Shown: positions 5,457-9,363 of the stretch, one piece after another
How positions within the stretch are numbered: position 1 is the first letter of the stretch
Layout: every line of letters starts with the position of its first letter
Assembly (NCBI GenBank): GCA_017537495.1
Contig: JAFYKS010000043.1
Span: 1-9,363 of the forward strand
From: Bacillota bacterium
GTDB taxonomy: Bacteria > Bacillota > Clostridia > Peptostreptococcales > Anaerovoracaceae
Direction of reading: 5' to 3'
Length of the DNA stretch: 9,363 nucleotides
The notes under the pieces: generated by a model
Told to the model about the DNA's origin: nothing
What the model saw: the letters and a program-made list of their open reading frames with translations, nothing else
The model's database searches: none
Made by a program: the position numbers and the translations under genes

Positions 5457-6824
5457 ATGCCTGATAATACCTTAAACAGCCAGAAAGGCTATAACACAGC
5501 GGATATACGCAAAGAGATCATTTTGCTGATGCTGCCGATTATTGCAGAAAATTTCCTCCAGACCTTTACAGACCTGATTGCAACTGCCATGGTAGGAAGA
5601 TTGATTGACCTGGACATTTCTGCTCAGGGCATGAGCAGCAAGCTGACTAATCTGGTCTATTACATTTTCCGTGGGACCAGTGTGGCGCTGGTAATTCTTA
5701 TCGCCAAGAGGCTGAGCAAAGACGGAGTGGAGGCCTGCCGGACCATTTTCGAGAAAACGGCTGTTGCCACAACTGTAATTGCACTGGTGCTGGGTGGATT
5801 TATCTTTATGGCACCGGAGACCAGCCTTTCTGTTTTTACGAAAGATGCAGCGCTGATTGCCCATGCGGTGGATTACCTGAAGATTCTGGTATTCTGCCTG
5901 CCGTTCTGGGGGATTACGGTCTGCGTGGCTTCTGCGTTCCAGGCAAAGGGTGATACGAAGACGCCGATGCTGGTTGCGGTCTTTGTGAATATATTAAATA
6001 CATTCCTGTGCTGGGGTCTGATTTTCGGAAATCTGGGAATGCCGGAAATGGGATATCTGGGTGCAGCTGCAGCGCTGGTTATTTCCAGAGCCGTGGGCTG
6101 TGTCATCAGTATTTATCTCCTGTACAGCAGCCGCTGGGGCATGTTTGCCCTGAAAGGAAAACGGACGCAGGAAGAAAAACTCCTGCAGAGGGTATATGCC
6201 ATTGCCCTTCCGAACGCCGGAGAGTGGTGTGTATGGCAGGTTGCGACAATTATTCTGTCCCGTATTATTCTGTCCTATGGACAGGCTGAATTTGCAGCAT
6301 ATCAGCTGGGGGTACAGGTGGAATCCATGCTGGAAATCCCTGCTGTGGGCTTCGGTACTGCCGCCATGGTACTGATATCCAGGGCCATCGGGCTTAATGA
6401 TGAGAAGCTTTATCGGGCCTATAAAAAAGAAATGATGCGGATTTGTCTGCTGATCAGTATCATTACTACTGCAATGCTGGTTCTGATGCCGCGGATGTGT
6501 ATGCGTGTGCTGACTGACAGCGAAAATTTGATTGCCATTGGCATCGGTTACCTGGTTATCGCTGGTCTTTCTACAATCCCTATGAATATCGGCAAGGTAT
6601 ATAACGGTATTCTCCGATCATCGGGAAATAACACCGTTCCGCTGAAAGTTCAGATGCTCTGCATGTGGGGGATCCGTATAACAGCGTCGCTGATCTGCTG
6701 CTATGTACTGAAGCTGCCGCTGATTTCCATCTGGTGCTGCTTCACCGCGGACCAGTTCATCAAGTTCTTTATCACAAGAACCATCACCAACCGGAAAAAG
6801 ATTTTCGGAGATGTGAATGCATAA
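5457..6824 (+). CDS. MATE-family multidrug/cation antiporter
   Basis: A 455-residue polytopic inner-membrane protein of the MATE (multi antimicrobial extrusion) family, which exports cationic drugs or metabolites in exchange for Na+ or H+. The length and alternating hydrophobic segments fit the usual twelve helices in two homologous halves. The first half has LPIIAENFLQTFTDLIATAMVG (26-47) and the loop motif QAKGDTKTPM (162-171). GYLGAAAALVISRAVG (199-214) follows. The second half has the matching loop GILRSSGNNTVPL (384-396). The start at 5457 has GAGGTG 6 bases upstream and agrees with the promoter. It is a single-gene transcript between two terminators. A basic tail (RTITNRKK) is probably cytosolic. 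The substrate cannot be read from the sequence. Codon use is less biased than in the flanking ribosomal and hut genes, as expected for a low-abundance membrane protein. Confidence 0.92.
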   Translation: MPDNTLNSQKGYNTADIRKEIILLMLPIIAENFLQTFTDLIATAMVGRLIDLDISAQGMSSKLTNLVYYIFRGTSVALVILIAKRLSKDGVEACRTIFEKTAVATTVIALVLGGFIFMAPETSLSVFTKDAALIAHAVDYLKILVFCLPFWGITVCVASAFQAKGDTKTPMLVAVFVNILNTFLCWGLIFGNLGMPEMGYLGAAAALVISRAVGCVISIYLLYSSRWGMFALKGKRTQEEKLLQRVYAIALPNAGEWCVWQVATIILSRIILSYGQAEFAAYQLGVQVESMLEIPAVGFGTAAMVLISRAIGLNDEKLYRAYKKEMMRICLLISIITTAMLVLMPRMCMRVLTDSENLIAIGIGYLVIAGLSTIPMNIGKVYNGILRSSGNNTVPLKVQMLCMWGIRITASLICCYVLKLPLISIWCCFTADQFIKFFITRTITNRKKIFGDVNA

Positions 6825-6887
6825 GGAAAAATGAATATTCTCTGTATATCGAGGCTGAAAACCTGCGGATAATAAAAGGAAAAACGG

Positions 6888-6915
6888 AAAAAGCCGGGAC
6901 TGCCCGGCTTTTTTT
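6888..6915 (+). terminator. Terminator of the MATE transporter gene
   Basis: A perfect 11-bp stem, AAAAAGCCGGG (6888-6898) and CCCGGCTTTTT (6903-6913), with an ACTG loop and a run of seven T (6909-6915). The A-rich left side could also let it work on the opposite strand. Confidence 0.93.
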
Positions 6916-6994
6916 ATTTGCAGAAGATGGGAGTGTGACCGGCAGAACGCAGCGGGGCATAAGGGCGAAATTTCAACGGTTGCGGCGAAAAGTG

Positions 6995-7021
6995 TGTACA
7001 AAATTCAGTACATTCTATAAT
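6995..7021 (+). promoter_or_regulatory. Candidate distal hut promoter with overlapping dyad
   Basis: TATAAT at 7016-7021 has no good -35 at 16-18 bp. Instead the dyad TGTAC-N8-GTACA (6995-6999 and 7008-7012) occupies the -35 and spacer region. This arrangement suits a promoter controlled by a DNA-binding protein. A start near 7028 would give a leader of ~230 bases before hutH. Confidence 0.35.
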
Positions 7022-7041
7022 TATTCATAATAAAGCGAAAA

Positions 7042-7107
7042 AGCGTTAACGAGATAAAGTGGTGAAGAAATGGAAGCATACTCCATAATCCTGCTTTTTT
7101 TAACGCT
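7042..7107 (+). repeat. Inverted repeat and competing hairpins in the hutH leader
   Basis: AGCGTTAA (7042-7049) is the exact reverse complement of TTAACGCT (7100-7107). Between them, ATGGA (7070-7074)/TCCAT (7082-7086) can form a hairpin. It excludes an alternative stem, AAGCA (7074-7078)/TGCTT (7092-7096), which is followed by a T run to 7101 and so resembles a weak terminator. This would be an attenuator-like layout if the distal promoter is used. The stems are short and the folding is inference. Confidence 0.3.
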
Positions 7108-7148
7108 GAAAACCCTTGAAGTTTTAAGTCTTAGCACAAAAATGTATA

Positions 7149-7175
7149 GCGCAATTCCGCAAAAGAATGTATAAT
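7149..7175 (+). promoter_or_regulatory. Candidate proximal hut promoter with near-palindrome
   Basis: TATAAT at 7170-7175 lies 83 bases before the hutH start. The -35 position reads TAGCGC, far from consensus, but a 12-base near-palindrome GCGCAATTCCGC (7149-7160, one mismatched pair) sits there. AATGTATA at 7141-7148 is repeated at 7166-7173. An activator-dependent promoter would look like this. No regulator is identified. Confidence 0.4.
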
Positions 7176-7258
7176 AGAAGGCAAGAAAAATGCCCAAAAG
7201 GCTTATGTATGTTTATACGCAAAATGAATAAATATTTATGGGTAAAGGAGATTTTACT

Positions 7259-8800
7259 ATGGCAGTATTAATCAACGGACGCGACCTGACAGTAGAACAG
7301 GTCATCAGAGTTTGCCGTCACGGCGAAAAGGTGGAATTAACACCGGAAGCAGTTGAAGCTGTAAAGAAGGCAAGAGCTTATGTAGAAAAGAAGGTAGCGG
7401 ACAAGGCTGTTGTATACGGTCTGACCACTGGTTTCGGTAAGTTTGCCAACGTATCTATTTCTACAGAGGAAACTGCACAGCTGCAGAAGAATCTGATTAT
7501 GTCTCACACATGTGCAATGGGGAAGCCTTATGAACGCAAGTACGTAAGAGCAGCTATGTTACTGAGAGCAAACTCTCTGGCAAGAGGTAATTCCGGTATT
7601 CGTCTGGAAACCCTGCAGACACTGATTGATATGCTGAACGCAGGAATTCATCCGATTGTACCTGAAAAGGGTTCCGTTGGTGCATCCGGCGACCTGGCAC
7701 CTCTGTCCTGTATCGCACTGGGACTGATCGGTATGGGTATGGTTGAATATCAGGGCGAAGTAATCGAAGCGAAGGATGCATTCGCAGCCGCAGGCCTGAC
7801 TCCTGTGGAACTGGCTTCTAAGGAAGGTCTGGCACTGAACAACGGTACACAGATGCTGACTGCAGTTGGCCTGAACACTCTGTATGATGCCATGAACCTG
7901 GCAAAGATTGCAGATATCGCAGGTGCACTGACCGGCGAAGCACTGCATGCCATCGCTAAGGCATACGACCCTAAGACCCACGAACTCCGCGGACATCAGG
8001 GACAGATTGACGTAGCAGAAAACATGAGAACTCTGCTGGAAGGCTCCAAGAATGCACTGCCTCTGCATGCAACCAAGGTACAGGATCCATATTCTCAGAG
8101 ATGTCTGCCTCAGATTCACGGCGCATCCAGAGATGCCATCAACTATGTTTATGAAGCAGTTTCCAGAGAAATCAACGCGGTTACAGATAACCCAATCGTT
8201 TTCCCTGATCACGATGAAGTAATCAGCGGCGGTAACTTCCACGGTCAGCCAATGGCTCTGGCATTCGACTTCCTGAAGATTGCTATTTCCGAACTGGCAA
8301 ACGTATCTGAAAGAAGACAGGAAAGACTGGTAAATCCGGCTCTGTCCGAAGGCCTGCCTGCATTCCTGGTTAAGAACGGCGGTCTGAACTCCGGTTACAT
8401 GATTGCACAGTACGCATCCGCATCCATGGTATCCGAAAACAAGGTATATGACCACCCTGCATGTGTAGACTCCATTCCAACTTCTGCAAACCAGGAAGAC
8501 CACGTATCCATGGGTTCCACTTCCGCAAGAACTGCAGCAATGGTACTGGACAATGCACAGAAGGTTATCGGTATTGAACTGTCTGCTGCAGCACAGGCAA
8601 TCTGGCTTCGCCAGGAACTGGGTGAAAAGGGTATTGACAACCTGGCACCTGCAACCAAGGCTGCATACGATCACATCCGTACCATCGCAGCACCGATTGA
8701 AGAAGACATCATCATGATCAATCATCTGGCAGATATGGATGAAATGGTTAAGAATAATTCCATCTTAGAAGCAGTAGAAAAGGTTGTAAAACTGAAATAA
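7259..8800 (+). CDS. hutH: Histidine ammonia-lyase
   Basis: A 513-residue cytosolic enzyme that removes ammonia from L-histidine to give trans-urocanate, the first step of histidine degradation. The electrophilic MIO cofactor forms from Ala142-Ser143-Gly144 in GSVGASGDLAPLSC (138-151). Other active-site residues are Y53 in YGLTTGFGKF, H83 in MSHTCAMG, and the QDPYSQRCLPQIHG stretch (275-288). NFHGQPMALAFDF (326-338) and the conserved NQEDHVSMG (411-419) are also present. The length and residue numbers agree closely with the well-studied Pseudomonas enzyme (S143, Y53, H83 from memory). AAAGGAG lies 8 bases before the ATG at 7259; an in-frame ATG at 7238 precedes that ribosome site and is rejected. 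hutU follows after 52 bases. Codon use is strongly biased, like the ribosomal genes, pointing to abundant expression. Confidence 0.97.
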   Translation: MAVLINGRDLTVEQVIRVCRHGEKVELTPEAVEAVKKARAYVEKKVADKAVVYGLTTGFGKFANVSISTEETAQLQKNLIMSHTCAMGKPYERKYVRAAMLLRANSLARGNSGIRLETLQTLIDMLNAGIHPIVPEKGSVGASGDLAPLSCIALGLIGMGMVEYQGEVIEAKDAFAAAGLTPVELASKEGLALNNGTQMLTAVGLNTLYDAMNLAKIADIAGALTGEALHAIAKAYDPKTHELRGHQGQIDVAENMRTLLEGSKNALPLHATKVQDPYSQRCLPQIHGASRDAINYVYEAVSREINAVTDNPIVFPDHDEVISGGNFHGQPMALAFDFLKIAISELANVSERRQERLVNPALSEGLPAFLVKNGGLNSGYMIAQYASASMVSENKVYDHPACVDSIPTSANQEDHVSMGSTSARTAAMVLDNAQKVIGIELSAAAQAIWLRQELGEKGIDNLAPATKAAYDHIRTIAAPIEEDIIMINHLADMDEMVKNNSILEAVEKVVKLK

Positions 8801-8810
8801 ATGAAAACCG

Positions 8811-8832
8811 CCGGCAGGAAATATTTTGCCGG
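8811..8832 (+). other. Hairpin in the hutH-hutU gap
   Basis: CCGGCA (8811-8816) and TGCCGG (8827-8832) form a perfect 6-bp GC-rich stem with a 10-base loop containing the palindrome AAATATTT. No T run follows; the hutU ribosome site GGAGG comes 8 bases later. It is therefore not a standard terminator. It may affect mRNA processing, stability or the hutH:hutU ratio. Confidence 0.5.
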
Positions 8833-8852
8833 GAAAACAGGAGGTAATATAC

Positions 8853-9363
8853 ATGTTAGACAACAAGACAATTCAGGGCGCAATGACCATTCAGCTGGGA
8901 AATGAATACCCTGACTATCCACAGTTCCAGGAAGGCATCAGAAGAGCACCAGACAGAGGTTTCCGTCTGACCAAGGCACAGACCAGAATCGCACTGAAGA
9001 ACGCGCTCCGTTACGTTCCGGAAGAACTGCACGAAAAGCTGGCTCCTGAATTCATGGAAGAACTGACTACAAGAGGCAGAATCTACGCTTACCGTTACAG
9101 ACCGGAAGGCAGAATGCACGGTAAGCCGATTGAAGAATATAAGGGTAAGTGCCTGGCAGGTAAGGCATTCCAGGTTATGATCGATAACAACCTGGACTTC
9201 GACGTGGCACTGTATCCATACGAACTGGTTACATACGGTGAAACCGGTCAGGTTTGCCAGAACTGGCTCCAGTACAGACTGATTAAGAAGTATCTGGAAG
9301 AGCTGACAGAAGATCAGACTCTGGTTGTGGAATCCGGACATCCTCTGGGCCTGTTCCCTTCCA
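8853..9363 (+). CDS. hutU: Urocanate hydratase, N-terminal part (runs off the right edge)
   Basis: An open frame of 170 codons with no stop before the window ends. It encodes the beginning of urocanate hydratase, which uses tightly bound NAD+ as an electrophile to convert urocanate to 4-imidazolone-5-propionate. Supporting segments are FQEGIRRAPDRGFRLTKAQT (25-44), ALRYVPEELHEKLAPEF (51-67), YGETGQVCQNW (128-138), which aligns with the YGGIGRAARNW region of Pseudomonas HutU, and ESGHPLGLFPS (160-170). About 75 residues more precede that motif than in the Pseudomonas enzyme (from memory), so this is the longer clostridial-type form. GGAGG lies 8 bases before the ATG. It is second in the hut operon, with the same biased codon use as hutH. 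The C-terminal part, with most of the NAD+-binding and catalytic residues, is outside the window. Confidence 0.93.
   Translation, partial: MLDNKTIQGAMTIQLGNEYPDYPQFQEGIRRAPDRGFRLTKAQTRIALKNALRYVPEELHEKLAPEFMEELTTRGRIYAYRYRPEGRMHGKPIEEYKGKCLAGKAFQVMIDNNLDFDVALYPYELVTYGETGQVCQNWLQYRLIKKYLEELTEDQTLVVESGHPLGLFPS

Larger units (their letters stand above)
6916..7258. other. Non-coding regulatory region upstream of hutH
   Basis: About 340 bases between the MATE terminator and hutH, AT-rich in its right two-thirds, with no convincing gene. It holds two perfect TATAAT boxes (7016-7021 and 7170-7175), a dyad beside each, an 8-bp inverted repeat enclosing ~50 bases (7042-7049 with 7100-7107), and an ATGTAT motif present three times (7142, 7167, 7205), twice within the longer AATGTATA. 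The density of boxes suggests a regulated promoter region for the histidine operon. None matches an operator I can name. Confidence 0.55.

Noticed and set aside
6665..7030. A 121-codon frame overlapping the end of the MATE gene and the intergenic region
   Set aside because: It reads through the strong terminator at 6888-6915 and out of frame through MATE coding sequence; no recognisable protein.
7070..7174. A 34-codon frame (starting MEAYSIILLFLTL) in the hutH leader that could be a leader peptide or small membrane protein
   Set aside because: Only a weak GGTG ribosome site, no histidine codons to support attenuation, and its stop lies inside the proximal TATAAT box. Chance cannot be excluded.
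7559..8725. A 388-codon open frame on the minus strand opposite hutH
   Set aside because: The same bias artefact: a Cys/Gln/Val-rich translation with no known motif, fully inside an unmistakable hutH.
1..9363. CRISPR array, tRNA or rRNA genes, toxin-antitoxin or defence system
   Set aside because: No regularly spaced repeats, cloverleaf sequence, rRNA signature or paired small genes were seen. Apart from the left end the window is ordinary housekeeping and catabolic DNA.

Overview
The window looks like chromosomal DNA of an anaerobic, mid-GC Firmicute, most likely a Clostridia-type gut or rumen bacterium. The signs are strong AGGAGG-type ribosome sites, sigma-A-like promoters (TTGCAA or TTGAAG, 17-18 bp, TATAAT-like), the rpsF-ssb-rpsR order, a zinc-type S18, a trigger-factor-like lipoprotein and a clostridial-type urocanate hydratase. 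I cannot name the genus.

Layout from left to right. (1) Positions 1 to about 483 are AT-rich and encode the first ~157 residues of a GH88/GH105-like unsaturated glycuronyl hydrolase. Without a stop, the frame runs into a nearly complete cysteine synthase (to 1401) of much higher GC. This is either an assembly chimera or a real illegitimate recombination. (2) A DUF2148 iron-sulfur-type protein lies on the minus strand (1467-2015), convergent with cysK and separated from it by a bidirectional terminator. (3) A divergent promoter pair sharing one palindromic -35 box (2084-2089) drives DUF2148 leftward and, rightward, a two-gene operon. That operon encodes a sugar-nucleotidyltransferase-like protein (2147-3082) and an extracytoplasmic trigger-factor-like lipoprotein (3108-4196), and it ends in a terminator. 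(4) The ribosomal operon rpsF-ssb-rpsR (4350-5321) has a promoter whose -35 box lies inside the preceding terminator, a leader that could mask the rpsF ribosome site, and its own terminator. (5) A MATE-family multidrug/cation antiporter (5457-6824) has its own extended -10 promoter and terminator. (6) A ~430-base intergenic region rich in dyads and promoter-like boxes precedes the histidine-degradation genes hutH (7259-8800) and hutU (8853 to the right edge, incomplete).

How the genes work together. HutH deaminates histidine to urocanate and HutU hydrates urocanate, so the right end is the start of a histidine fermentation operon. Its codon use resembles that of the ribosomal genes, which suggests high expression. 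The ribosomal block is housekeeping. The nucleotidyltransferase and the lipoprotein share a transcript but no obvious pathway.

I see no defence system, CRISPR array, insertion sequence, prophage or RNA gene. The points most worth a second look are the chimeric join near 483, the shared -35 divergent promoter, the rpsF leader, and the regulatory region upstream of hutH.
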